From the NCBI GenBank assembly GCA_015487785.1, contig WFPC01000058.1, forward strand, positions 1 through 64,000: a DNA stretch of 64,000 nucleotides, written 5' to 3'. The notes beneath the pieces are model-generated. The model had not been told where the DNA came from. It saw only the letters and a list, made by a program, of their open reading frames with translations, and made no database searches. The first letter of the stretch is position 1, and each line of letters opens with the position of its first letter. The stretch comes from Gammaproteobacteria bacterium. Its GTDB lineage: Bacteria; Pseudomonadota; Gammaproteobacteria; S012-40. The position numbers and the translations under genes are program-made. Positions 46,634 to 55,026 of this stretch are shown here, piece by piece.

Positions 46634-49341
46634 TGCCGCTGCACCATCCCGTTCTCTTCGACGCCCAGGCCTTCGAGCGCGCCCTGGCGCAGGTGGACGA
46701 CCCCATCCCGATCTACCGCCAGGCGATCAAGGAAGCCCAGGCGCGCCTTCAGGCCTACTTCGAGGACAAGGTCTCGGTGGTCACCCTGGTCGAGGCCCGC
46801 GCCCGTTTCGTCGACCAATTGCTGGGCCACGCCTGGCGGACCCACCTGGGCGCAGCGGCCGAACGACTGGCTCTGATCGCCGTGGGCGGTTATGGCCGCG
46901 GCGAACTGCATCCAGCCTCGGACATCGACATCCTCATCCTGCGCGACGACGGGGACACCGAACCGCGCGAAGCCCTGCAAGAGCTGCTCACCTTTCTATG
47001 GGACATCGGCCTGGATATCGGCCACAGCGTGCGCAGCCTCACCCAATGCGTGGAGGCCGCCGCCAACGACATCACCGTGGCCACTAACCTGATCGAGTCA
47101 CGCCTGCTGTGCGGCAACGAAGCCCTGTTCCAGCGCCTGTGCGAAACCACCGGCCCCGAACACATCTGGCCCAGCGATGCCTTTTTCGAGGCCAAGTGGA
47201 AGGAGCAGATCCAGCGCCATCAGAAATTCGACGACACCGGCTACAAGCTGGAGCCCAACATCAAGGAAGGCCCGGGCGGTCTGCGCGACATCCAGATGAT
47301 CGGCTGGGTCACCAAACGCCACTTCGGCACCAAAACCCTGCACGACCTGGTCAAGCAACAATTCCTCACCGAAGACGAATACCAGGCCCTGATGCGGGGC
47401 CAGGAATTCCTCTGGACCCTCCGCTTCGCCCTGCACATCCTCACCGGCCGCCACGAAGACCGCCTGCTGTTCGACCACCAGCGTGCACTGGCCAAGATGC
47501 TGGGCTTCGAGGACGAGACCGCTGAGCGCGATCGCCAGGCCACCGACCACTGGAGCCGCGCCGCCGACGGCCATCGCCTGGGGGTGGAGCTGTTCATGAA
47601 ACAGTATTACCGCACGGTGATGGAATTGCGCAGCCTCAACGAAATGCTGTTGCAACACTACCAAGAGGCCCTGCTGCATCACGACGACTCGGCCATTCCC
47701 GAGCCCATCAACCGCCGCTTTCAGAGCCGTCGGGGATTCATCGAGACCACCTCGCCCGAGGTGTTCAGCCACTACCCCTTCGCCCTGCTGGAAATCTTTC
47801 TCCTGCTGCAGCAACATCCCGAACTCAAGGGCATACGCGCCAGCACCATTCGCCAGATCCGCAAACATTGCCGCCTGATCGACGACAATTTCCGCGACGA
47901 CATCCGCGCCCGCAGCCTGTTCCTGGAAATCTTCCGCCACGGCCACGGCCTCACCAGTGCCCTGCGACGCATGAGCCGCTATGGCATCCTGGCCGCCTAC
48001 CTGCCCGAGTTCGCCAGAATCGTGGGCCAGATGCAATACGACCTGTTCCACATCTACACCGTGGACCAACACACCCTGTTCGTGGTGCGCAATCTGCGCC
48101 GCTTCAGCCTGACACAATACCAGGACGAGTTTCCCCTGTGCAGCCAGGTGTTCCACCAGATTCCCAAGCCGGAACTGCTCTACCTGGCGGGACTCTATCA
48201 CGACATCGCCAAGGGGCGTGGTGGCGACCATTCCCTGCTGGGTCGTGAAGACGCCCTGCGCTTCTGCCAGCGTCACGACCTCAGCCTCTACGACAGCCAA
48301 CTGGTGGCCTGGCTGGTGGAGCATCACCTGCTGATGTCGGCCACTGCCCAGCACAAGGACATCGACGACCCCGAGGTGATCAACCAGTTCGCCAGCGTGG
48401 TGGAAGACCCCAACCGCCTCAATTACCTCTACCTGCTCACCGTGGCCGACATGCGCGCCACCAACCCCAAGCTGTGGAACGGCTGGAAGGACTCCCTGCT
48501 CAGCAACCTCTACCGCCAGACCAAGCGCGCTCTGCTGCGCGGCCTGGACAACCCGGTCAACAAGCAGGAAAAAATCCAGGAAACCCAGGCCCTGGCGCGT
48601 CAACAACTGGAACAGCACCGGCTGGATCTGGACAAGGTGGAGCGTCTGTGGCAACAATTGGAAGATGATTATTTCCTGCGCAACAGCGTCAGCGACATCG
48701 TCTGGCACACCGAGGCCATCTGCCGGCACGACGAACGCCCCCTGGTGCTGGTGCGCAGCGATACCGACAGCGGCAGCAGCCAGGTTTTCGTGCACACCCG
48801 CGCCAGGCCGGGACTGTTTTCCAGCGTCACCGCCAGTCTCGACCGCCTGGGCCTGAGCATCGTCGAGGCTCGCATCAGCGCCAGCCAGGGCGGTTACACC
48901 ATGGACACCTACACCATCCTGGAATACGACGGCGGCCACATCGACGACCCCGGCCGCCTGCATGAAATCCGTCGACTGCTCGGCGACACCCTGCGCCAGG
49001 ACAGCCTGCCGGCCATGCGCCGCAGGCGGGACGCCAACCGCCAGGTGGAACATTTCTCCATCCCCACCACCCTGGACTTCAGCCAGGACGAAGCCAACCG
49101 CCACACCATCATGGAGATACAGACCACCGACCGCCCCGGGCTGCTGTCACGCATCGCCTATGTACTGATGGACTGCGGGATCTCGCTCAAAAACGCCAAG
49201 ATCTCCACCTTCGGCGCCCAGGTGGAAGACGTGTTCTTCATCACCGACCCCCAGGGCCAGCCCCTCAACGACCCGGCCCTGCTGGAGCGCCTGCGACGCG
49301 AGATCATCGCCGCCATAGAACCCGACCAGAGGCCGGCCTGA
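46633..49341 (+). CDS. glnD: Bifunctional uridylyltransferase/uridylyl-removing enzyme GlnD
   Basis: GlnD senses glutamine and adds or removes UMP on PII proteins, setting nitrogen assimilation. The 902-residue product has the nucleotidyltransferase motif GGYGRGELHPASDIDILIL (~residues 87-105), a helical linker, an HD domain with LYLAGLYHDIAKGRGGDHSLLG for UMP removal, and two C-terminal ACT domains (VFVHTRARPGLFSSVTASLD and IQTTDRPGLLSRIAYVL). ATG 46633 shares its A with the map TGA. map-glnD adjacency is conserved. Confidence 0.96.
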   Translation: MPLHHPVLFDAQAFERALAQVDDPIPIYRQAIKEAQARLQAYFEDKVSVVTLVEARARFVDQLLGHAWRTHLGAAAERLALIAVGGYGRGELHPASDIDILILRDDGDTEPREALQELLTFLWDIGLDIGHSVRSLTQCVEAAANDITVATNLIESRLLCGNEALFQRLCETTGPEHIWPSDAFFEAKWKEQIQRHQKFDDTGYKLEPNIKEGPGGLRDIQMIGWVTKRHFGTKTLHDLVKQQFLTEDEYQALMRGQEFLWTLRFALHILTGRHEDRLLFDHQRALAKMLGFEDETAERDRQATDHWSRAADGHRLGVELFMKQYYRTVMELRSLNEMLLQHYQEALLHHDDSAIPEPINRRFQSRRGFIETTSPEVFSHYPFALLEIFLLLQQHPELKGIRASTIRQIRKHCRLIDDNFRDDIRARSLFLEIFRHGHGLTSALRRMSRYGILAAYLPEFARIVGQMQYDLFHIYTVDQHTLFVVRNLRRFSLTQYQDEFPLCSQVFHQIPKPELLYLAGLYHDIAKGRGGDHSLLGREDALRFCQRHDLSLYDSQLVAWLVEHHLLMSATAQHKDIDDPEVINQFASVVEDPNRLNYLYLLTVADMRATNPKLWNGWKDSLLSNLYRQTKRALLRGLDNPVNKQEKIQETQALARQQLEQHRLDLDKVERLWQQLEDDYFLRNSVSDIVWHTEAICRHDERPLVLVRSDTDSGSSQVFVHTRARPGLFSSVTASLDRLGLSIVEARISASQGGYTMDTYTILEYDGGHIDDPGRLHEIRRLLGDTLRQDSLPAMRRRRDANRQVEHFSIPTTLDFSQDEANRHTIMEIQTTDRPGLLSRIAYVLMDCGISLKNAKISTFGAQVEDVFFITDPQGQPLNDPALLERLRREIIAAIEPDQRPA

Positions 49342-50177
49342 TGGCCGTCTACGCCATCGGCGACATCCAGGGCTGCCTGGCTCCCCTGCAGGCACTGCTG
49401 GACAGACTGGACTTCCGGCCCCACCGCGACCGCCTGTGGTTCACCGGCGACCTGGTCAACCGTGGCCCGCAGTCGGCCGCGGTGCTGCGCCTGGTGATGT
49501 CTCTCGGCGAGGCCGCCATCAGCGTGCTGGGCAATCACGACCTGCACCTGCTGGCAGTGGCCGAGGGTTTCGGTGCGGAGCTGGACAAGGACACCCTGGA
49601 CGACGTGCTCCACGCGCCCGACCGCGACACCCTGCTGCATTGGCTGCGTCACCGTCCCCTGCTGCACCACGATCCGGCGCTGGGCTACACACTCACCCAT
49701 GCCGGCCTGCCACCGCAATGGGACCTGGCCACCGCCCGCCGGTGCGCGACAGAAGTGGAAAACATGCTGCGCGGCGAGCACTATCGGGACTTCCTGCGCC
49801 AGATGTACGGCAACCAGCCGGATCGTTGGGATCCCGCCCTGCGCGGCATGGAACGCCTGCGCTTCATCACCAATGCCTTCACCCGGCTGCGCTACTGCGA
49901 TAGCCAGGGCCGCCTCGACCTGACCCACAAAGGCAAGCCCGGCACCCAGCCTGCGGGATTGATGCCCTGGTACCAGGTGCCCGGGCGCAAGAACCGCGAC
50001 TTGCGCATCCTGTTCGGTCACTGGTCCACCCTGGGGCTGAGCGACTACCCGGGGGTCTACGCCCTGGACACCGGCTGCCTGTGGGGCGGCAAACTCTCCG
50101 CCATGCGCCTGGACGGCCAGCAGGAAATCATCCAGGTCGACTGCCCCACCACCCGTCGCCCGGGCCAGGACGGATAA
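49341..50177 (+). CDS. apaH: Diadenosine tetraphosphatase (symmetrical)
   Basis: ApaH splits Ap4A into two ADP and can remove Np4 caps from RNA. The 278-residue calcineurin-like phosphoesterase has YAIGDIQGCLAPLQALLD (first Asp), FTGDLVNRGPQS, SVLGNHDLHLLA, TLTHAGLPPQW and FGHWSTLGLS, i.e. all metal-ligand blocks. ATG 49341 overlaps the glnD stop (TGATG), so translation is probably coupled. The family usually adjoins ksgA-apaG; here it sits with glnD. Confidence 0.96.
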   Translation: MAVYAIGDIQGCLAPLQALLDRLDFRPHRDRLWFTGDLVNRGPQSAAVLRLVMSLGEAAISVLGNHDLHLLAVAEGFGAELDKDTLDDVLHAPDRDTLLHWLRHRPLLHHDPALGYTLTHAGLPPQWDLATARRCATEVENMLRGEHYRDFLRQMYGNQPDRWDPALRGMERLRFITNAFTRLRYCDSQGRLDLTHKGKPGTQPAGLMPWYQVPGRKNRDLRILFGHWSTLGLSDYPGVYALDTGCLWGGKLSAMRLDGQQEIIQVDCPTTRRPGQDG

Positions 50178-50260
50178 CTCACCGCTGCGAAAAAATGCCG
50201 AAACCGGCTAGAACCGAACGCTCACAGTCCGCCCCGCCAAGACCCACAACTCCAAAGAAG

Positions 50261-50287
50261 GCCTCATACAACAAACAGTTGTGAGGC
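50261..50287. terminator. Hairpin between convergent apaH and thioredoxin genes
   Basis: GCCTC-AT-ACAAC (50261-50272) pairs with GTTGT-GAGGC (50278-50287) around an AAACA loop, with a 2-nt bulge. There is no strong T run on either side. It may end transcription from both directions. Confidence 0.35.
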
Positions 50288-50318
50288 ATCATGGCTCCCC
50301 TCTGGCGAAACATACCAG

Positions 50319-51344
50319 CTACTTCATCAGCTCGATCTTCACCCCCTGCTCACGCAGGGCATCGGCCCGCGCTTCGATAAAACGCTGAAAACTGGGCTCA
50401 CGGCGGTAGCCACCACTGGCCACATAGTCCAGTCCCGACTGGATATGAAAAGCCTTCAGATAGGCCTCCATGCGAAACACCTCCCGGCCATCCTCGATAA
50501 ACACGAACGAGGGCGCATAGGTGATATCCAGTGACCGCGCCCAGTCGCGCGCCGTGGTCTTGCGCCCGTCGGGCAAGGTCAGCGGCGTGTCCGCCCACAT
50601 ATCGAGCTGCACGACATCGAAACGTGCCAACAAGTTGCGCGTCAACGGCCGCTGCATGATATCGCCATGCAATTCATCGCAGGCCGGGCAATCGGCCTGC
50701 TCGAACAACACCAGCAGGGGCTTCCCGGAACCACGCCGCTCGAGGTCGAAGGGTGGCTCGAGAAACAGGGGATCCTCATGCAAGCGACCATGGGTGGGTG
50801 GCGGCTTGTTCTGGCGCCAATAGTCACGAAAACTCAAACGGTCTTCCAAGCGCGAGGCCACATACTCCAGCGCCATAAGAAACTTCTGCGGATGATAATA
50901 ACCGTTGACCCGCAAGGCCACCTCCCCCTGCTCATCGAGAAACACGATGGTGGGCGTGAACATCACCCGCAAGGCGCGGGCGAAGTCTTTTTCCTTCACC
51001 TCACGCCCTGCCATGTCCACCACCTCGCGATCACCCCACATATTGATGGCGATCACGTCGAAATTGGCCCGGGTCTTGTCGACGATGGCCTTCTGGGTGA
51101 AGTTGACCTGCAGCAGCTTTCCGCAATAGGGGCAACCGTCCTGGTAGAAATACAACATTACCCGCTTGCCGGCCGCCTGTGCCTCGGCCACATCCTCACG
51201 GATATCCAGGAAGGAATTCTTGAACCATTCCGGCTGCTCGTGAAAGCCCGGGTGCGTCAAGCCCTCCATGCGTTCGACCGCTCCCGCACCGCCCAGGCCT
51301 CCCAGCATCGACACCAGGACGCCAACAAAAATCCGCATCTGCAT
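50319..51344 (-). CDS. Exported tandem-thioredoxin protein
   Basis: A 341-residue protein with a signal peptide (MRIFVGVLVSMLGGLGGAGA) and two thioredoxin-fold modules. Module 1 has YFYQDGCPYCGKLL (C71, C74) and cis-Pro-type FTPTIVFLDEQG. Module 2 has VLFEQADCPACDELH (C219, C222) and YAPSFVFIEDG. It resembles periplasmic SoxW/thioredoxin-like reductants that take electrons from CcdA/DsbD and act on sulfur-oxidation proteins or haem lyase substrates; the exact partner is not visible. ATG 51344 has GGAG 6 nt upstream; the longer frame is unlikely. It is a single gene, convergent with apaH. Confidence 0.85.
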   Translation of the reverse strand: MQMRIFVGVLVSMLGGLGGAGAVERMEGLTHPGFHEQPEWFKNSFLDIREDVAEAQAAGKRVMLYFYQDGCPYCGKLLQVNFTQKAIVDKTRANFDVIAINMWGDREVVDMAGREVKEKDFARALRVMFTPTIVFLDEQGEVALRVNGYYHPQKFLMALEYVASRLEDRLSFRDYWRQNKPPPTHGRLHEDPLFLEPPFDLERRGSGKPLLVLFEQADCPACDELHGDIMQRPLTRNLLARFDVVQLDMWADTPLTLPDGRKTTARDWARSLDITYAPSFVFIEDGREVFRMEAYLKAFHIQSGLDYVASGGYRREPSFQRFIEARADALREQGVKIELMK

Positions 51345-51438
51345 GGCAAACTCCAGTCCAGCCCGGCCAATCGGGACGTTTAATGATACCTCGAGCCAAG
51401 ACGGGAATACACACGGAAAACACCGGCCATTGGGCAAC

Positions 51439-51479
51439 ATGACATTAATGGTGTGTTAAGCTATAGTGTGGAAACTATA
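51439..51479 (+). promoter_or_regulatory. Promoter and overlapping inverted repeat before the GGDEF gene
   Basis: ATGACA (51439-51444) and TATAGT (51462-51467) are 17 nt apart. The -10 is one arm of the inverted repeat TATAGT-GTGGAA-ACTATA (51462-51479), a possible operator. Confidence 0.55.
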
Positions 51480-51549
51480 AGCTGGACACAGGTAGGCACG
51501 GCATGCATCTTGCCTGAATATTCCGAGCACCATTTGCGAGTGAGACGCC

Positions 51550-52479
51550 ATGTCACTAGACGCTCATGCCCTCAACAAGGAACACGTAAAGAGCCTGGTT
51601 ATTCCCGATCAACTGGATGATCTCGGCAGCGGTGACAGCCTGGACGCCTCCCTGCGCCAGGCCCTGGCGGTACGCGTCTCCAAGAGTCTGCAAACCACGC
51701 TCGACGTGGAGCAACTCATCAAACTGTTCTCCCAGCAGATCAAGCCGGCCATCCCCCACGAAAAACTCAGTTACCGCAACGACGACGCCGCCCTGCAAGT
51801 GACTCATGGCCGTGGCGGGCGCTATACCCAATCCTACGAATTGGTGGTGCACGGAGAGAGACTGGGCACCATAGAAATCTCGCGCAAATGGGATTTCACC
51901 GCCGAAGAATCCAATATCTTCGAATACGCCCTGTGCAGCCTGGTCTATCCCCTGCGCAATTCCCTGCTCTACCGCCAGGCCCTGCTGGCTGCTCACAAAG
52001 ATGCGCTCACAGGCGTCTACAACCGCTCCACCCTGGAAGACACGCTCACCCGCGAGATCAAGCTGGCCCATCGCTACCAGCGGCCACTGGCCATGATCAT
52101 TCTCGACATCGACCATTTCAAGTCGGTCAATGACCAGCACGGCCACGCCACCGGCGACGAGGTCATCAAGACCATCGCCCGTTGCACCGGCAACTGTATT
52201 CGCAGCACCGACATCCTGTTCCGCTATGGTGGCGAGGAATTCGTCGCCCTGCTCAGCAATACTGACCTGAAAGGCGCCAGCCTACTGGCCGAGCGCATTC
52301 GCGAGGCCGTGGCCGGGAAAACCATCTGCTGTGGCGACACCGAACTGAACGTCACCGTGAGCCTGGGTGTGGCCGAACTGGCAGAGGGTGAAAAACAGGC
52401 GCAATTCTTTGCCCGCGCCGACCAGGCCCTCTACCAGGCTAAGAATGCCGGACGCAACAGGGTCTGTACGGCAGAATAA
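51550..52479 (+). CDS. Diguanylate cyclase with N-terminal GAF-like domain
   Basis: A 309-residue cytosolic protein. Residues ~38-145 look GAF-like (SKSLQTTLDVEQLIKLFSQQ...SYELVVHGERLGTIEI), with no membrane segment. Residues ~148-309 form a GGDEF domain: DALTGVYNR, FKSVNDQHGHATGDE, and the active site YGGEEF (GGEEF 227-231). An intact inhibitory site R-S-T-D (218-221) lies exactly five residues before it, so product inhibition by c-di-GMP is expected. It makes c-di-GMP from two GTP. The input signal is unknown. It is a stand-alone gene behind a strong promoter. Confidence 0.93.
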   Translation: MSLDAHALNKEHVKSLVIPDQLDDLGSGDSLDASLRQALAVRVSKSLQTTLDVEQLIKLFSQQIKPAIPHEKLSYRNDDAALQVTHGRGGRYTQSYELVVHGERLGTIEISRKWDFTAEESNIFEYALCSLVYPLRNSLLYRQALLAAHKDALTGVYNRSTLEDTLTREIKLAHRYQRPLAMIILDIDHFKSVNDQHGHATGDEVIKTIARCTGNCIRSTDILFRYGGEEFVALLSNTDLKGASLLAERIREAVAGKTICCGDTELNVTVSLGVAELAEGEKQAQFFARADQALYQAKNAGRNRVCTAE

Positions 52480-52613
52480 TTGCCTTCTGACAACTGCAAG
52501 CGCCCTATCCCGGCGTTGTCATTCTTGCCCATGGCGCCCCACCATGGCCGGCGAGTGACGCCTTGATCTGGAGGACGCTTGCAGCCCTGAACACAATCTG
52601 TATTGTTGCCGGG

Positions 52614-53279
52614 TTAATAAGACATACTGACCGCAGCACCCAGCACATTGGCCGGACCATTGCCAAAATAGACGCCCCATTGCCGTTGGCGGTAGAACAC
52701 GCCGATATGATAGGCAAACTCCACCTCGGTCTCATAAACCGCCTCATCCCGCCGTTCGGCAAGATCCCGCAAGGCACCCCGCACACCTGCTTGCGTCATG
52801 GCAATACCGGGACCTAGAAACAGGGATATGGCATCCGTGTAACGAACAATCACGCCCAGATACGCTGTCCATTCATTACGTTCGAAATGCGCCGAATCCA
52901 TCTTGTGCAAGGCCGTGTTGAAATAGGGCCTCCAGCGTCCCTGGCCGGTGAGAAAAAACTGGTAGTCGAGCAAACCGTGCACACCATTCTCCCGTGAACG
53001 CTCGACCAGGGGCAAGTCCATGGCCACCCTCGAATGACCCAACCCGGCGCTGAGCACATGGCGTCGCGCCACTACGCGACTGTAAACCAGGTTGGCCTCC
53101 CGATTGCTCGCCGAGCCATAACCGACACGTTCGAAATTTCCGCACAAACCATAATTCACCGAAAGCTCATTGCGCTCACCAGACAGTGGCGCCAGAGAAA
53201 TGGACCAACAGGATAAAGGCCACCAGCATAGCAGCGCACACCACAACCTGGACGTGGCCATGGCGAGCCCATACTTCAT
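52614..53279 (-). CDS. Predicted outer-membrane beta-barrel protein
   Basis: A 221-residue protein with a signal-like N-terminus (LWCALLCWWPLSCWSISLA) and alternating amphipathic strands: ELSVNYGLCG, ANLVYSRVVARRHVLSAGLGH, LLDYQFFLTGQGRWRPYFNTALH, EWTAYLGVIVRYT, FAYHIGVFYRQRQWGVYFGN. It ends in an aromatic residue (AVSMSY), as barrels do. An 8-stranded acyl-transferase-like or OmpA-like fold is possible, but no catalytic set is identified. ATG 53279 overlaps the SHOCT gene stop (ATGA). The operon pairing suggests a joint envelope role. Confidence 0.6.
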   Translation of the reverse strand: MKYGLAMATSRLWCALLCWWPLSCWSISLAPLSGERNELSVNYGLCGNFERVGYGSASNREANLVYSRVVARRHVLSAGLGHSRVAMDLPLVERSRENGVHGLLDYQFFLTGQGRWRPYFNTALHKMDSAHFERNEWTAYLGVIVRYTDAISLFLGPGIAMTQAGVRGALRDLAERRDEAVYETEVEFAYHIGVFYRQRQWGVYFGNGPANVLGAAVSMSY

Positions 53280-53506
53280 TGCTGGAGATCCCGCTTCATG
53301 CGCTCGAACTCCTCACGGTCGATCTCACCCCGGGCATAACGTTCCTTGAGAATATCCAAGGGCGTTTTTTGCCGCCCTCCACCTCCACCACCGACCAGGT
53401 TTCGCACCAAGGCATAGAGCCCATAGAGCACCAGGGCCCAGAACAATAACATGAAAATCCACCCAAAACCCATGCCCCAACCCATCTCTGTCATGTCATG
53501 CATCAT
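53276..53506 (-). CDS. Small SHOCT-domain membrane protein
   Basis: A 76-residue protein: a Met-rich N-terminus (MMHDMTEMGWGMGFG), one membrane helix (WIFMLLFWALVLYGLYALV), a Gly6 linker, and a C-terminal SHOCT domain (LDILKERYARGEIDREEFERM). SHOCT domains usually act as oligomerisation modules in small membrane proteins. The Met/His-rich N-terminus could touch metal. AGGAGGAGCAGG provides a strong ribosome binding site. It is the first gene of a pair with the barrel protein and is divergent from the ArsR-rhodanese gene. Confidence 0.85.
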   Translation of the reverse strand: MMHDMTEMGWGMGFGWIFMLLFWALVLYGLYALVRNLVGGGGGGRQKTPLDILKERYARGEIDREEFERMKRDLQQ

Positions 53507-53602
53507 CCTGCTCCTCCTTTATCCTCCATCACTCGAGCTGCGCGGCGACCGATCACTCAGGCACGCTCCTCGACCCTATAGTACACACCCCGGCGCGCAG
53601 GC

Positions 53603-53608
53603 TATAAT
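53603..53608 (+). promoter_or_regulatory. -10 element of the ArsR-rhodanese gene
   Basis: A perfect TATAAT follows a GC-rich spacer; AGTACA 17 nt upstream is a poor -35, so activation may be needed. ACACGCTTCGAGTGT (near 53670) contains an imperfect inverted repeat that could be an ArsR-type operator. Confidence 0.45.
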
Positions 53609-53729
53609 GCCTTCACATCAATAAATCATAGGCCGAGTCAGCCGTCGTGGCCGCTGTAGCGACTTCTACAACACGCTTCGAGTGTCCACACGGCGACCTC
53701 TCATATGTCAGGGACTTCAAGCACCCTCC

Positions 53730-54392
53730 ATGTCCAGTTCCAGCAGCTTCAAACAGCGCCTGTTCAAACAGTTTTCCCGTGTGGCAAAAGCCATGAGCAA
53801 CCCCAACAGACTGGAACTCCTGGAGTTCCTTGCCCAAACCGAACGCAATGTTGAAGAACTGGCCAGGCTTACCGGACTTTCCGTGGCCAACACCTCGCAA
53901 CACCTGCAGCAACTGCGGCAGGCCGGCTTGGTGGTATCCCGCAAACAAGGACTAAAGGTCTATTACAGTCTCAGCGGAGACGATATCGTTACACTGCTCC
54001 ACAGCCTGCGTCAGGTGGCCGAACGCCACCTGGCCGAAGTGGACAAGCTGGTGAACAGTTATCTCACAGTGAAGGATGCCCTGGAGCCCGTACCCCGCGA
54101 GGCCTTATTGCAGCGAGCCCGACAGGGCCTGGTAACGGTGGTGGACGTACGCCCGCCGGAGGAATTCCGCGCCGGCCACCTGCCCGGTGCCATCAGCATC
54201 CCCCTGGAACAACTGGAGAGCCGACTGGACCAACTGGATCCCAGCCAGGAAATCGTGGCCTATTGCCGCGGGCCACACTGTATCCTGGCCTTCGAAGCCG
54301 TGGCCCGATTGCGCAGCAAGGGCCTGCGCGCCCGCCGACTGCAGGATGGTTTTCCCGAATGGAAACAGGCCGGCCTACCGGTGGAAAAATAA
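53730..54392 (+). CDS. ArsR-family regulator fused to a rhodanese domain
   Basis: A 220-residue fusion. Residues ~12-100 are an ArsR winged helix (RVAKAMSNPNRLELLEFLAQ, then LSVANTSQHLQQLRQAGLV as recognition helix). Residues ~115-218 are a rhodanese domain (VTVVDVRPPEEFRAGHLPGA...) with active-site loop C179-R-G-P-H-C184. These are the only two Cys in the protein, so the ArsR metal site is absent and sensing probably uses sulfane sulfur on the rhodanese Cys. Such fusions are known near sulfur-oxidation genes. I chose ATG 53730; the GTG at 53682 gives an unstructured extension. Targets are unknown; the divergent SHOCT/barrel pair is one candidate. Confidence 0.9.
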   Translation: MSSSSSFKQRLFKQFSRVAKAMSNPNRLELLEFLAQTERNVEELARLTGLSVANTSQHLQQLRQAGLVVSRKQGLKVYYSLSGDDIVTLLHSLRQVAERHLAEVDKLVNSYLTVKDALEPVPREALLQRARQGLVTVVDVRPPEEFRAGHLPGAISIPLEQLESRLDQLDPSQEIVAYCRGPHCILAFEAVARLRSKGLRARRLQDGFPEWKQAGLPVEK

Positions 54393-54426
54393 CCGCGGTT
54401 TTCCGGAATCATGGCTATTGAACGCA

Positions 54427-54461
54427 CTGTTGCCGGCACAGCTAACCTGCGCCGGCAACAG
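54427..54461. terminator. Perfect 11-bp hairpin between convergent genes
   Basis: CTGTTGCCGGC (54427-54437) and GCCGGCAACAG (54451-54461) enclose a 13-nt loop, 34 nt after the ArsR-rhodanese stop. There is no T run, so it could be a Rho-associated end or an mRNA-stabilising hairpin. Confidence 0.45.
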
Positions 54462-54570
54462 CGATAGACAGAATCTTTCCGCCGAGCGGCGCACCCGACT
54501 ATTTGTCAGCCCGGCACCACAGCAGCGGCTGCGAATCTCTCCAACTCGTGGTCATTGAAATATCATCCCT

Positions 54571-55011
54571 TCAGGGTATGGTCAGCACCACGGTCACCGA
54601 GTCATCCGCCGCGCTGCCGTCCATATAGCCAATACCTCCCGGCGTGGAGGACACAAAGGCCTTCACCTCGGCATCGTTGGCCACCTGCTCGGGGGGCTTG
54701 CCCTTGCCGGAGAAAATCATCTTGGACCAGTAGGCCTTGAGTTTCTTGTCGTTCTTCTTCAACACCTTGGCATTGAAGACATCCCGAGCGGGACTACCCG
54801 GCGCCTGCTCCACCACCACGGCCTTGGGCCCTCCCGGCAAGGATTTCATCTTGCCCAGGAACAGTTTCTTCACATCGCCCTTGCTGAGAGAAGACACACC
54901 ACTACCCGGATTGACCACCACGACCACTTCGGCAAGCGCCACGCCACTGGCCAACATGGCAACCACCAGGGTGAAAAGCACACGACGTGTAAAGTATTTT
55001 GTTGTTCTCAT
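54571..55011 (-). CDS. Short PstS-like substrate-binding protein
   Basis: A 146-residue exported protein with a signal peptide (RRVLFTLVVAMLASGVALA). The body (EVVVVVNPGSGVSSLSKGDVKKLFLGK, FNAKVLKKNDKKLKAYWSKM, FVSSTPGGIGYMD) matches one lobe of the phosphate/molybdate-type PBP-like fold. It is about half the usual PstS length (270-340), and such short forms usually occur outside a Pst transporter. No PstCAB is near. It lies 15 nt after a porin gene, so it may deliver or sense an anion imported through it. The ligand is unknown. Confidence 0.8.
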   Translation of the reverse strand: MRTTKYFTRRVLFTLVVAMLASGVALAEVVVVVNPGSGVSSLSKGDVKKLFLGKMKSLPGGPKAVVVEQAPGSPARDVFNAKVLKKNDKKLKAYWSKMIFSGKGKPPEQVANDAEVKAFVSSTPGGIGYMDGSAADDSVTVVLTIP

Positions 55012-55026
55012 TCCAACGTCCTCTCC

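Noticed and set aside
47098-49104. 668-codon minus-strand frame inside glnD
   Set aside because: Val/Gln/Ala-rich antisense shadow; GlnD motifs are on the plus strand.
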